A stretch of DNA of 27,514 nt from Chara braunii (lineage: Eukaryota; Streptophyta; Charophyceae; Charales; Characeae). The notes below the pieces were generated by a model that was not told where the DNA came from, did not search any database, and was given only the letters and a program-made list of their open reading frames with translations. The stretch's first letter is position 1, and each line of letters opens with the position of its first letter. The position numbers were made by a program, and so were the translations under genes. Of the stretch, positions 8,341 to 17,282 are shown piece after piece. The stretch is from assembly GCA_003427395.1 (NCBI GenBank), contig BFEA01000113.1:2339287-2366800 (forward strand), given 5' to 3'.

Positions 8341-8754
8341 ATGCTGGTTGACGGTGTTCTGAGAGAATTGTTTAAATTTACTACAACAGGGATATTTCCT
8401 TACATGTATGAGGCTTGTTGGAGCTATCACTCTTGTGGCTCAACCATCTGTGTAGTGCTAACTCACTTCCTGGAGGGAGATATCTATGATATCTGCCCCT
8501 ATGTCAAGGAAGGAGGCAGCAATGATGGTGAAGATTTTAATTGGTTATGGGAGATTGTGATCCAATCTATCTATGATGAAAAGACAGACTTGATCAAGCA
8601 AAAGAGGAAAGTGGAATTGGGTATAATGCCAGTAACATACAAAACTGTTCCAATCCCTCCTACACCTGACAACTTTTGTGATGGGACTAACTGGTTGCCA
8701 ATAATCAACATGATGTTGACAAGGGAGAAAAGAAATGGTGGTCATGAGAGCTGA
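8341..8754 (+). CDS. leader ORF 1, family I protein, 137 aa
   Basis: First ORF after the PBS, ATG 8341 to TGA 8752. It is a predicted soluble protein of the element's own 'family I'. Shared landmarks, with residues of this ORF: an aromatic F-x-Y start (FPYMYE, 19-24), a beta-like stretch ending in F (TICVVLTHF, 35-43), GDIYDICPYVKEG (46-58), a Trp followed by a helix with Asp/Lys (70-90), and IPPTPD then W-LPII near the C-terminus (112-128). The ORFs at 8735, 9199 and 26222 show the same order of landmarks. It overlaps the next ORF by 20 nt in another frame, so the two cannot be one simple fusion. The family is not recognised and the function is unknown. Confidence 0.72.
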   Translation: MLVDGVLRELFKFTTTGIFPYMYEACWSYHSCGSTICVVLTHFLEGDIYDICPYVKEGGSNDGEDFNWLWEIVIQSIYDEKTDLIKQKRKVELGIMPVTYKTVPIPPTPDNFCDGTNWLPIINMMLTREKRNGGHES

Positions 8755-9238
8755 AGAGATTTCAGCAGAAGTAATCAGACAAAGAAGGTCAAATTTTGGC
8801 AGAGGTTCGGGTCCAAGTCAAGAGAAGGTTGAATGTCTCCTAAGGTCGCTGAATACTCTAAGCAAGAGAGGGACATTTTCATATGAAGTTGTAAGGTATG
8901 AGATGGTCGAGAGTGGATGGGAGCAGGAACGATTATATGTACCAACCTTCTATTTCACAGACCTGGATGTGTATGATGTAAGAATCTATGTCCCAAAGGA
9001 AAGAAGTGTTGATGCGATGTATGGGACATGCTGGGGATTTGCTGAAGAGGTAGTATTGAGAAAGAAAGAGAGGCTTGAGAGAGAGAACAAATGTTTTACT
9101 GGGTCGACCCGATTTACTGTCTTTGATGGATTCTCAATCCCTCCCTTACCTGATAGCAATCTATCTAAGAACAATTGGTATGCCATGATAAAGTTTGCAT
9201 GGAAAGTGAAGAGAGCCCAAGAAGAATACCCTCAGTAG
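8735..9238 (+). CDS. leader ORF 2, family I protein, 167 aa
   Basis: Starts at ATG 8735 (alternative ATG 8744), both inside the end of the preceding ORF, and stops at TAG 9236. After a basic 30-residue extension it repeats the family I order: FSYEVVRYE (48-56), a hydrophobic stretch to TFYF (71-74), VYDVRIYVPKE (79-89), CW then a charged helix with KKERLERE (about 99-118), and IPPLPD plus NNWYAMI near the C-terminus. Similarity to ORF 1 is plain in the IPP-x-PD...NW segment. It overlaps ORF 3 by 40 nt. It is probably a duplicate of a neighbour that has since diverged. No catalytic motif is visible. Confidence 0.72.
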   Translation: MVVMRAEEISAEVIRQRRSNFGRGSGPSQEKVECLLRSLNTLSKRGTFSYEVVRYEMVESGWEQERLYVPTFYFTDLDVYDVRIYVPKERSVDAMYGTCWGFAEEVVLRKKERLERENKCFTGSTRFTVFDGFSIPPLPDSNLSKNNWYAMIKFAWKVKRAQEEYPQ

Positions 9239-9747
9239 CCAAGATAAGTACTGTGAGGGGTAGACTCTATGAGGTGATAGGGTGTGATAATCCTTTTGTG
9301 ATCCTGAGATATGAGACTTGTGAGAGAGGGCCTATAATATTTCACATCCCAGTGGTCAAATTCCTGAGTACTGACAGTCTGGAAGTACAGATATATGTAC
9401 CAACAAGCCTAGAAAAGGAAGACGACTATTTGAAGTGTCAAACAGGTGCTTATATTAGTCTCATAAGAACCAAGGAGTGACTTGAAAAGCTAAAGAGAAA
9501 AGTAACCTGGGGGAAAGAAGTAAGACAATTTGAGAGGCTTCCTAAGTTCTCAATTGCTAAGGGATTTAAAGGTAGGAGAGATTGGATGCCTCTATTGGAA
9601 ACCATTCTTGAGATCTGTAGAGCAAGAGAAAAAGACTCTACTGTCATGATAAAATCACTACTTCTGAGTACCTTTGAAGAAAGATTCGAGACCCCTGATT
9701 GTGTCCAACCCGAGATCTACCTTTCAGATGTTGCTTATGATGATTAG
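9199..9747 (+). pseudogene. leader ORF 3, family I protein with an in-frame TGA
   Basis: Reading frame from ATG 9199 to tandem stops TAG-TAA (9745-9750), with one TGA at 9478-9480 that divides it into 93 and 88 residues. Both halves fit one family I protein: PFVILRYET (32-40), HIPVVKF (49-55), SLEVQIYVPTS (60-70), then LEKLKRKV just after the TGA, and RRDWMPLLETIL, matching the W-x-x-(I/L) block of ORFs 1 and 2. The TGA therefore looks like a nonsense mutation (or a readthrough site), not a gene boundary. The end overlaps the next start as TAATG. Confidence 0.65.
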
Positions 9748-9749
9748 TA

Positions 9750-10040
9750 ATGCCCAGTTTGGCTGAACAGTTGACACTGGGAGTTGTGTTGGAAGGTAGA
9801 GTAGTCAAGATAGAAGGGACTCTTCGGATATCTGACATAAATCTTTCTACCCTGGATGAGCTTGAATTTTTGCAGCCTTTCTTAGATCGCATGAGAGATT
9901 CTGCCTTCAGAATTATCACTGACCAGACTGAGATAAGTTATCTGTTAAAGGTGGTGAAAGTAGGAACTACTAAGAGAGTATCATATCATACTTTTCAGGA
10001 ACGGGTCTCTCTTGCAAGAAGGATCAACAGTGGGCTGTGA
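9750..10040 (+). CDS. leader ORF 4, family II-like, 96 aa
   Basis: ATG 9750 shares its A with the TAA that follows the stop of ORF 3 (tagTAATG). The protein has a mixed N-terminal half, then FLDRMRDSAFRIITDQTEISYLLKV and a C-terminal block RVSLARRINS. The following ORF repeats this layout (ALPLITTQSIITYTLYV and FVSLARRVRD), so the two are duplicates. The I-x-Y core and terminal ARR also resemble the LTR ORFs at 5315 and 6428, though more weakly. Stop is TGA 10038. No function is recognised. Confidence 0.65.
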   Translation: MPSLAEQLTLGVVLEGRVVKIEGTLRISDINLSTLDELEFLQPFLDRMRDSAFRIITDQTEISYLLKVVKVGTTKRVSYHTFQERVSLARRINSGL

Positions 10041-10043
10041 GCG

Positions 10044-10310
10044 ATGCAATTTGATTATGAGATTATAGACCTGACTCGATATTTTATGATTCGGGGTACT
10101 GTAAAGGGGTATAATAGAAGATTGAATAGAGATGATGAGAGAGAGTTGATTGAAGATTATATTGGAAGGCTGAGAAGGATTGCGCTGCCCTTGATCACTA
10201 CGCAATCAATTATTACTTATACCCTATATGTACAGAACTCTCAGGGGGTAAAGCAGACAAGAAAGGAGAGAAACGAGTTTGTATCTCTTGCGCGAAGAGT
10301 GAGGGATTGA
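10044..10310 (+). CDS. leader ORF 5, family II-like, 88 aa
   Basis: Starts 3 nt after the TGA of ORF 4 and in the same frame (TGA-gcg-ATG), ending with TGA 10308. It may be reached by termination-reinitiation, or as a readthrough fusion with ORF 4. It is rich in Arg and Tyr; the C-terminal half aligns with ORF 4 without obvious gaps (LITTQSIITYTLYV against RIITDQTEISYLLKV; FVSLARRV against RVSLARRI). Gag starts 60 nt later in a different frame. Confidence 0.65.
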   Translation: MQFDYEIIDLTRYFMIRGTVKGYNRRLNRDDERELIEDYIGRLRRIALPLITTQSIITYTLYVQNSQGVKQTRKERNEFVSLARRVRD

Positions 10311-10369
10311 AGAGAAGATAAGAAAAGGATAAGAGTGACAGAAAGAGAAAAGGATATCTGGAAAAATCT

Positions 10370-11539
10370 ATGGTCAAGATGGCAGGGCGAGNAAGACCAA
10401 GTACATCAGCAGGGACCAATGAAGAGGCCTTGGTTGGGGTTATACGGGACGTGGTCGAGAGAGTTGATACTATAAAAGGAGGGTCAGACATTGCAAGAGC
10501 AAAGTGGCCAGACGAGAGAATTCCCTGCTTCAGAGGATCTCAGGTTAATGACTTCTTGGATGAGTATGAATTATTTGGACTCAGTTATGGCTGGACAGAT
10601 AAGCAACGGCTTAAGCACCTTCTATCTTATTGTGACACTGATTCAAGACTGGCAGTTCAGAAGCTAATGGAAGGTGCTACTACTTGGGAAGCAGTCAAGG
10701 AAAGACTGAAAAAGGAATTCGAGAAAGATTCGGTTCCCACCACAACTAAGGACTTACTTAACATTAGAAGAGCTAAATATGACACTTTCAATGTTTTTTT
10801 TCAGACCTTTATCCGAACGGCAAGAAGAATTCCATATTTGGATGAAGCTCAGAGATGCCATATATTTTTGACAAATTTTACTGACACTGAAAGGCAAGCA
10901 GTTCTTAATCAAGCGCAGCACTATCCTCTTAGATGGGATGAAATGGTTGCAATCATAANAANTCTNCCTACTNTCNCCCATAAGAAATGGTCACTNGATC
11001 ANATCAGTACTTTNGCCAAGGACTGGGAGACTCAGAATGGAATGAATAGAGGAAGCNATTTNACTACTGAGAATATTCTTCAAAAAGTGATGGCTAANTT
11101 TATGCCTGCAAGGCCTGCAACNCATGCTGTGGATGANAGGGGAAAGAAAAAGGNTNNAAGTGNGNAAGATGACGACGATGATGATGACAACGAAAATCAT
11201 GGTAAGAAGGGGAATTCGTCCAGAGCCAAAAGGAATGGGAAGAATGGTGATGGAGGAAACAGAGAGAGAAGGAAATATGATGAGCGTCCTAAGAGGAGTT
11301 TTACTTGCTACTATTGTGGCGAAAGTGGACATACTACCACCTATTGCAAGCCTCTTGAGGAGGATGTAAGGAGTGAGGTGGCAAAGAAAGATGCAATGGG
11401 CCATGTCTGTAATAGCTTATGGAATAAGTTGGACTCCAGACATCCGGGAGGTATGAGGTTTCTTGCTCTTAAAAATGATGAAAAAATGAAGATTAAGAAG
11501 AAAAGAAAGGCTAATGTGAATGTTCATTTCCTCACTTGA
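10370..11539 (+). CDS. Gag: capsid and zinc-knuckle nucleocapsid
   Basis: Structural protein of the virus-like particle, 389 codons from ATG 10370 (alternative ATG 10379), open throughout. Residues about 50-200 hold the Ty3/Gypsy capsid pattern: FRGSQVNDFLDEYE, W-x-x-VKERLKKEF and a long helical stretch with FFQTFIRTARRIPYLDE. A basic and acidic linker follows with a run of seven Asp (about 267-273). Then comes the CCHC knuckle, C313-X2-C316-X4-H321-X4-C326, for RNA binding. The C-terminus is Lys-rich. Nineteen single N bases lie in this ORF, 18 of them at 10959-11165, so the linker is not reliably read. The TGA at 11537 is followed by about 150 nt of open frame in phase, so gag and pol may once have been one ORF. 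Confidence 0.88.
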   Translation: MVKMAGRXRPSTSAGTNEEALVGVIRDVVERVDTIKGGSDIARAKWPDERIPCFRGSQVNDFLDEYELFGLSYGWTDKQRLKHLLSYCDTDSRLAVQKLMEGATTWEAVKERLKKEFEKDSVPTTTKDLLNIRRAKYDTFNVFFQTFIRTARRIPYLDEAQRCHIFLTNFTDTERQAVLNQAQHYPLRWDEMVAIIXXXPTXXHKKWSXDXISTXAKDWETQNGMNRGSXXTTENILQKVMAXFMPARPAXHAVDXRGKKKXXSXXDDDDDDDNENHGKKGNSSRAKRNGKNGDGGNRERRKYDERPKRSFTCYYCGESGHTTTYCKPLEEDVRSEVAKKDAMGHVCNSLWNKLDSRHPGGMRFLALKNDEKMKIKKKRKANVNVHFLT

Positions 11540-12677
11540 GACTTGCCTAATGAACTGGTACAAAGTTCAGATGACCCTTATATCATGATTGAGCTGTCTC
11601 TGCAGTCCTTAACACTGACAAAGTGTGAGCCTAGTGAGGCATCAACAAGTGAGTCTTCATTGGGAAGAACTCTACTTTTCAGAATCCTTCTGGGTTAGTA
11701 GAAACCTCTTCCAATGAAATGGCTCATCTCCTGGCTAACATGATGTCATTACATAGTGATCTACCCCCAGAACTTATCATGGAAACCAGTATCAGGGCTA
11801 GTGAAGTGAGGAACCATCAAACTCGTATGAGGCTTCAAATGATAGAAGAAAATAAAAGAAAGAAGGTAGAGGAGTCACTTATTAACATCCTTGATGACCC
11901 TGAGCCGGAACGTTCACAGGAAAAGAATGAACAGGGGAGAAATAGAAAATTTATTCTCAAAAGTGATTTGGATGATGGGACTGTGATTTCTGATGTAATT
12001 GCTAAGATGCTGGAAGAAACGGAAGTGACACTGTCTTTCAAAGAAGCAATGACATTAGCACCCAAACTGAGAGAAGAGTTGAAGAGGTTAATTGAGAAGA
12101 AGAAATTGAAAGTTAATTATTTGGGGTCGATCTTTCCCAACCAAGTGAAGAGATCTCCACCAGGTTGCAAGATGAGATTTGCAACCATGGGTTGTAGGCA
12201 TCTTACAATTCGCATCAATCAAGTGAAGATTCTAGCCCTAGTAGATTATGGGGCGAAAAATAATACTTCTTTCACGAAGAACGATGAAAGCATGTAATTT
12301 ATCTATTGATAGAGCTGCACAAAATGTACTGAGTAATATTGCAGGAGAGTTTGTATGCGGCATGACTCATTGATAATTTGCGAATCAAGGTCGGGACAAT
12401 GACTGTGGAGTTACTGGGTTTTGTAGTACCTGATCCGGATCATGACTGTATCTTGGGAACTCCATTTTTGCATAGGATGGACGCGGTCCAATTTTTCAGT
12501 CATGAGGGGTCATCCTGGATTAGTCTACAGGATTCAGAGACTGCTCAAGAGCAGACTTCTATGGTTGGTACGAAAAATGATTTTAAGCATCAACTGTCTG
12601 CTAATTCGATCAGAAGGGAGGAATCCGCTGAAAGGGTTAGGAGACTAAAGGAGGAAGGAAAACGAGAAGCAAAATAA
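11540..12677 (+). pseudogene. Pol N-terminus and aspartic protease, broken
   Basis: Aspartic protease that would mature the Gag-Pol polyprotein. The frame continues in phase from gag to about 11690, shifts (11719-12297 in another frame), and shifts again between about 12270 and 12378. The active-site region reads ILALVDYGAKNN (about 12230-12265), where retropepsins have D-S/T-G; the Ser/Thr is Tyr here (TAT), so the catalytic triplet is damaged. The C-terminal protease motif CILGTPFLHRMDA follows at about 12448-12486. A long charged linker precedes the active site (KKKLKVNYLGSIF). The segment ends at TAA 12675, with the frame continuing in phase after it. The protease is inactive as read. Confidence 0.75.
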
Positions 12678-13090
12678 GAGATTTCAGTAGGAATCAATCA
12701 AGTTTCGAAAATGATGAAAGCCCTTGGTAAACTCGAGGATGAGGACGGGCAAATTGAAGCCTTCAAGAAGGTTGTAGAAGCTAATAAGGGAGGAAAGATC
12801 AAATTGAGATTTGCATCGACTCACCCTTTTTTAGGAAAATAGTCACTGGGTCAAAAAGAAAATACAAGCTCAAGGGGGTGAAGAAAAATTCAGTGACAGT
12901 CTTAATAGAAAAAAATTATGATGAAGCATTGGAAAAGGAAAGACAAATTAGAAGAGCATTGAGGGAATCAGCAAAACTGGAGAATAGGGTCACCAAAGAA
13001 AGGTTAAACACAATGAAGATAGACTGAGATCAGTTTATCCTGCCTAAAGAGAAATAATATATCTTCAGAAATGATGAGGAGAGAGGGCGA
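12678..13090 (+). pseudogene. Pol linker between protease and RT, broken
   Basis: Still coding in origin. It reads in phase from the TAA at 12675 to about 12830, then shifts at a run of six T (12825-12832) into the RT frame, with two stops (TGA 13025, TAA 13055) before the RT core. The peptide is Lys/Glu-rich and helical in look. It is part of the same polyprotein, not a separate gene. Confidence 0.65.
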
Positions 13091-14109
13091 TTGGACGTGG
13101 GCATGATCAAGATGGCCAAGATTTGGACAGTTGACCATGTTCCATGGAATTATAGGTCAACAAAGTATGCCTTGAAGGAAGAGGCAGAGGTTGTAAAGTA
13201 TCTTCACAAAAAGATTGCATCTAATGTTGCTGAACCTACTAATGGACCATATGCTAATCACTGGTTTTGTTTCTGGAAACCAGGGGGCGGGCTAAGATGG
13301 ATACAGAATCTTCAGAAGCTCAACTTTGTGATGGTACGTGATGCAGGTAGTATTTCTAATGTTGATCTCCTCGCTGAATCATTTGCTGGTCAATGTATTT
13401 ATTCCCTGGTTGACTTGTATTCTGGCTATGATCAGTTCCATATTGATCCCACTAGCCGACCCATGACTGCCATGCACACGCCAAGTGGACTTGTTCAGAT
13501 GTTGTGGTACCTCAGGATTGGACTAAGGGAGTGGCAGTGGTTAAAAAGGATATGATCAAAGTCATGCAGGATATTTCTCCTGAAATAAACAGTCCTTACA
13601 TTGATGATAATCCTGTAAAAGGACTCTTGGTAAGGGATGAGACTTTGGTCGCAGGGGAAGTCAGAAAGTTTGTCTGGGAGCATGCTGAAGGTGTAAAGAT
13701 GGTCATAGAGAGACTTCGGAAGTATAATCTGACTGCCAGTGGACCAAAGTCCCTTCTCTTCCAACCAGAAGTGATAATCTTGGGTTTCAGATGCTTCTCC
13801 AAGGGTAGGGGCCCTGATCCCAAGAAGATAGACAAGATTTTAAACTGGCCTCTGCCTCTCAAGAAAGTGACAGACGCCGGGAGCTTCTTGGGAGTCTACG
13901 GATTCAAGAGGATTTTTATTCCTCATTTTGTTGCCCTTGCAGAACCTCAGGGAGAAATGGTAAGACAATGGGCTAACTTAGCATGGAATGATAAAAGACA
14001 AGCTGCAGCAGAAACATTGCAAGAAAAACTAAGAGATGGTGGAGTAGTGTTGGAAGTACCTTATTATGATGAGGAGGAGACAAGACTTTTCATCATTGAG
14101 GCGGATTGA
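13091..14109 (+). pseudogene. reverse transcriptase, one frameshift
   Basis: Copies the element RNA into DNA. The first part (to about 13500) shows WTVDHVPWNY, then NHWFCFWKPGGGLRWIQNLQ and LN (RT motif 2), and SLVDLYSGYDQFHI (motif 3). A single missing nucleotide near 13502 moves the frame; the second part (from 13504) has the catalytic YIDD at 13597-13608, TASGPKS and LGF, and the thumb/connection LPLKKVTDAGSFLGV. The catalytic residues are present but no single frame covers the domain. The frame ends at TGA 14107 right after FIIEAD, the first RNase H aspartate. The style recalls charophyte and fungal Ty3/Gypsy RTs from memory only. Confidence 0.88.
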
Positions 14110-14522
14110 GGACCAGTTGCTCTGGGTGGAGTGCTTATTCAGAAAGATGAAAATGGGAGAGAGAGACCTCTAAGATTTGAAAGTAGAACCCTCAATTCTA
14201 CTGAAAGACGTTACACCCATTCAGAAAAGAGTTACTGTCAATCATCCATAGCCTCAGGTGCTTCAGGCATTACGTTTTGGGAAGGCGATTCATCTTGAGA
14301 ACTGATTCATCTACTGTGATTTGTGCCATTAAAAAGTATCAACAGGTAGAAGATGAACCGAACGATTGGTATACCAGAGTTAATGCAGCAGCAGTGACTG
14401 CTCATGAGATTGGGGAAAGTTCAAGTTCAAAGGAAGAAGAAGAGGGTGAAAAGAAGGAGAAAGAGATTTTTGCTTCTTTGAAGAATATGATGAAAATTAT
14501 CAAGAGATTGGCAGGAAGATGA
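14110..14522 (+). pseudogene. RNase H, broken and probably shortened
   Basis: Would remove RNA from the RNA/DNA hybrid. It starts with the catalytic Asp of FIIEAD before the TGA, continues GPVALGGVL and the ERRYTHSEK block, loses one nucleotide near 14227, and resumes with the histidine/arginine block ending RTDSSTVICAIKKY (second Asp). The usual segment with the last catalytic region and the tether 'ADGLSR' is not seen; instead a Glu/Ser/Lys-rich stretch (SSSSKEEEEGEKK) follows. A further frame change between about 14430 and 14480 leads into the integrase frame. An internal deletion is likely. Confidence 0.7.
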
Positions 14523-15784
14523 AAAGGGAGCAGCCAAAAGAGTATTATTGTAAAAATTCAAGGAAGAAATTCAGACTAAAAAGATGACATCTCTTTGTGG
14601 ATGTTAAGGGAGGCCTACCTCCACTAAGAGTGGTCTGTGGTAAAGAGAGACAGTTAGAGATAATTGTTGCCTTGCATGAAGGGGGCGCTGGTGGTCACAG
14701 GGCTGCTAAGGCTACCTACTCCAAGACTGTCACACTCAACTTCTGGCCTGGCATGAGATACATGATTTTTAGATACTGTAAATCATGTATCTTGTGTCCG
14801 AAGCGGTCTACCACAAGGATGAATGAGCCCCTATTCCCTACAATCTTGGTAGAGCTGGGTAGTAGAGTTCATCTGGATCTCATCACTATGCCTCCAGGCA
14901 AGGGTGGGATGAGATACATACTAAACATGAGAGAGAATTTCTCTGGATACGTTGAGGCAAAAGCTCTGAAAAGGAAGACAGCCGAGCAAGTGGCTGATTG
15001 GATAGAGGAAGTCTATCTCAGGTACCCCTTTATCAGAGAATTTGTCTCAGACAGAGTATCAGAATTCAGGAATGAAGTTGTCAGAAGAATTACACTCAGA
15101 TTGGGTGTCAGAATTCGATATGTGACTACTTACCATCCTCAAACGAATGCTCCTGTGGAAAGAGACCTCAGAACTCTGAAAGATTCATTGGCCAAGTGGT
15201 GTGAAGGGAAACTCGGTAACTAGCCAAAGGCGTTAAGAGCTGTCGTATATGCTGATAATATCACAGTTAAGCGAATCACTGGTTATGCACCTTTTACACT
15301 GTGGTATGGCCGTTATGCTACGCTACCAATTGAGAGTATTGTCAAGACATGGTCAAGTCAAGAAAGCGACAGAGACTATTCTATTTCAGAAATCCTTCAG
15401 ATTAGAATGAGGCAGATATCTGAAGTTGATCAAGCAGTGATGGATGCAGCAGAGAGGATGACATTCAGCAGGCTATCATACCAAGAAAGATGGAACAAGA
15501 AAATATATATAAGAAAAGAGAAATTGAAGATTGGAGATGTTATTCTTTTGTTTGACAATTCTCTTGAGAGATAATGGACTAAAAGATTGGAGCCCGGATG
15601 GCTTGGTCCTTACAGAATCACAGGAGAGGCAAAAGGCAAGGTTTGTGAAATCTCATAAATTAATGGATCCAGGGTTCATGACATGGTATCAGGGTCAAGA
15701 CTTCATAAGTTCATCTTCAGAGACCCTGACTTGATCCCTACAGTGACTCAAAAGAGAGGAAAGAGAAGTCAACCATCCAAGTAA
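14523..15784 (+). pseudogene. integrase, in one frame with four stops
   Basis: Inserts the cDNA into the host genome. One frame runs to TAA 15782 but contains TGA 14585, TAG 15221, TAA 15572 and TAA 15656. In the open part 14597-15223 (GTG first codon, so not a true start) the zinc finger is H27-X6-H34...C64-X2-C67. The catalytic residues are D94, D152 and E188, exactly 35 residues between the last two. After the TAG the frame encodes the C-terminal domain with PGWLGPYRI, the GPY/F signature. No chromodomain is visible before the end (basic tail KRGKRSQPSK). All key residues are present, so it was inactivated only by nonsense changes. Confidence 0.9.
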
Positions 15785-16660
15785 GAAAACGGTCATAGAG
15801 GACTGAGAAAAAGTACAGTAAGACACTGAGATAGTGAGGCTCAGTTATCAGCAGACAATGATCATTCTTGAATAGTCAATTCAGCATTTCAGTTTCAGTA
15901 TTTCAGTTTCAGTACTTCAGTTTCAGCATCTCAGTTTCAATATTTCAGTTTTTCAGCAAGTCATTTCATTATCTATTTCAGCAAGCAACTAAGTTAATGA
16001 GACAATATCTTTGATGCAGCACTGCAGTCGCTCCATGAGTGTCAAATTCTGAGAGTGGGGAGTAACTGTGAATACATTTCTGGGAGCATTGACACAGTAT
16101 CAAGATCTGAGAAACTCACGGCTGTGGCACATCAAATGATATAAGCAGTATTATTCTTATCACAAAGAGAAAGCATGATGGGCATAAAAAAGTTCAGTTC
16201 TGTCTGATTGAAAGTTATTAGCAGAAGGATTTTATGTCTCTGACTAAGTTGTCCATTCAAGAGATTCAGATGAAGTTAGGCATAAAGAAGTTCAACTTTA
16301 CTTGACTGAGAGTGGTCAGTAGAGGGACTTCGTGCATTTTGGCTCAGGGCCTCATTTCACTCAGATGAGAGAAGGGACCTCTCTGAGATCAAAGTTTCAG
16401 TATTTCCTTGAGACTGACGGGATGTCTCTTGGAAAAAGAGATCTCAGCTGAGGGAAGGGACCTCTCTGGGGTTAGCACTAAGTTCTTTGCTTGAGGTTGA
16501 AGGGAGGTCTCTTGCGAACTCTTAGTGTTGGCTAGCATGTTATTGTTTAGTGCCTCTTGAGACTGAAGAGAGGTCTTTTGAGAAATGTTTGTCCTGTTAC
16601 GGGGCGAGGGCAGTCTGCTTGAGGGGTTATGATATGTTTGCTTGACTGTATGTATCTGGG
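15785..16660 (+). other. 3' non-coding region, repeat-rich, part 1
   Basis: No gene seen. It holds the 14-bp array at 15882-15951. Then come diverged direct repeats around 16175 and 16275 (both with gggcataaa/aggcataaa and agttca), and three imperfect copies of a segment with gggacctctct paired with gaggtctctt (about 16366-16590), which could fold into hairpins. Confidence 0.5.
15882..15951 (+). repeat. 14-bp tandem array, five units
   Basis: Five units of the type cagtatttcagttt with one or two changes each, starting at 15882. It is similar in word content to the atcag/cagt-rich segments of the LTRs. Confidence 0.8.
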
Positions 16661-17282
16661 GCTTTGTTCGTTAACCTAAGGATGCGTTGATTGTCGTGGT
16701 CAGCCAGAGCCTTACCGCAGTAGGTTGCAATCTGGTGGGGTCAGCAGGTCCCCGACGCGAGTGTCGAATTCCGTAGTCAGCTGAGGCTAAGACTCCGGGA
16801 GTCTGGCCTATGAGGCTGAAAGGGGTCAGCTGGAACCCTACCGCAGCTTGAGGATGCAATCCAGTGAGGTTAACCAGAGTCTGGAACTGTGGTTAGACCG
16901 GGTCCCACGTTCAAAAGTCTGGGCGGGGTAGTCAGCACCCTTGGCCAAAAAACTGGTAGGTGAGCCGGTCCCTGACCGCAGTGGTCAAATCCGGATTCGG
17001 GACAGTCAGACTTACGAGACGTCTACTGTCATAGGGTGAACAGACCCGCAATAGTCTGGGTGTCCTGGCGAGAGTGCTAAAGGGCTGTAATACTCGAGTA
17101 GTGGGTATGATTGGTCCTGACCTGGAGGCAGGTCAAAAGGGATGTCGAGACAAATGGTCTGACTAGTCTTGGCCTGAGGCGGGCCGAATGAGGTATGTTA
17201 GACTGACGGGACGTCTGGCGTTCCTGACTAGTGGTAGGCCGAAACCAAAGCAATCAACAAATCCTGGGTATGGAGAATTGTT
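16661..17282 (+). other. 3' non-coding region, part 2
   Basis: A GC-richer stretch with dispersed short words (gtcagc, agtctgg, gacgggacgtct) but no clean period and no ORF with recognisable content on either strand. Confidence 0.35.

Noticed and set aside
11530-11720. Programmed frameshift or stop readthrough between gag and pol
   Set aside because: The gag TGA is followed by an in-phase open stretch, but this is one of many stops and shifts in pol, and I see no slippery heptamer with a following structure. It cannot be told from decay.
16671-16859. Minus-strand ORF of 62 codons in the 3' non-coding region
   Set aside because: Short, no ATG-based support, no recognisable content and nothing around it that suggests a gene.
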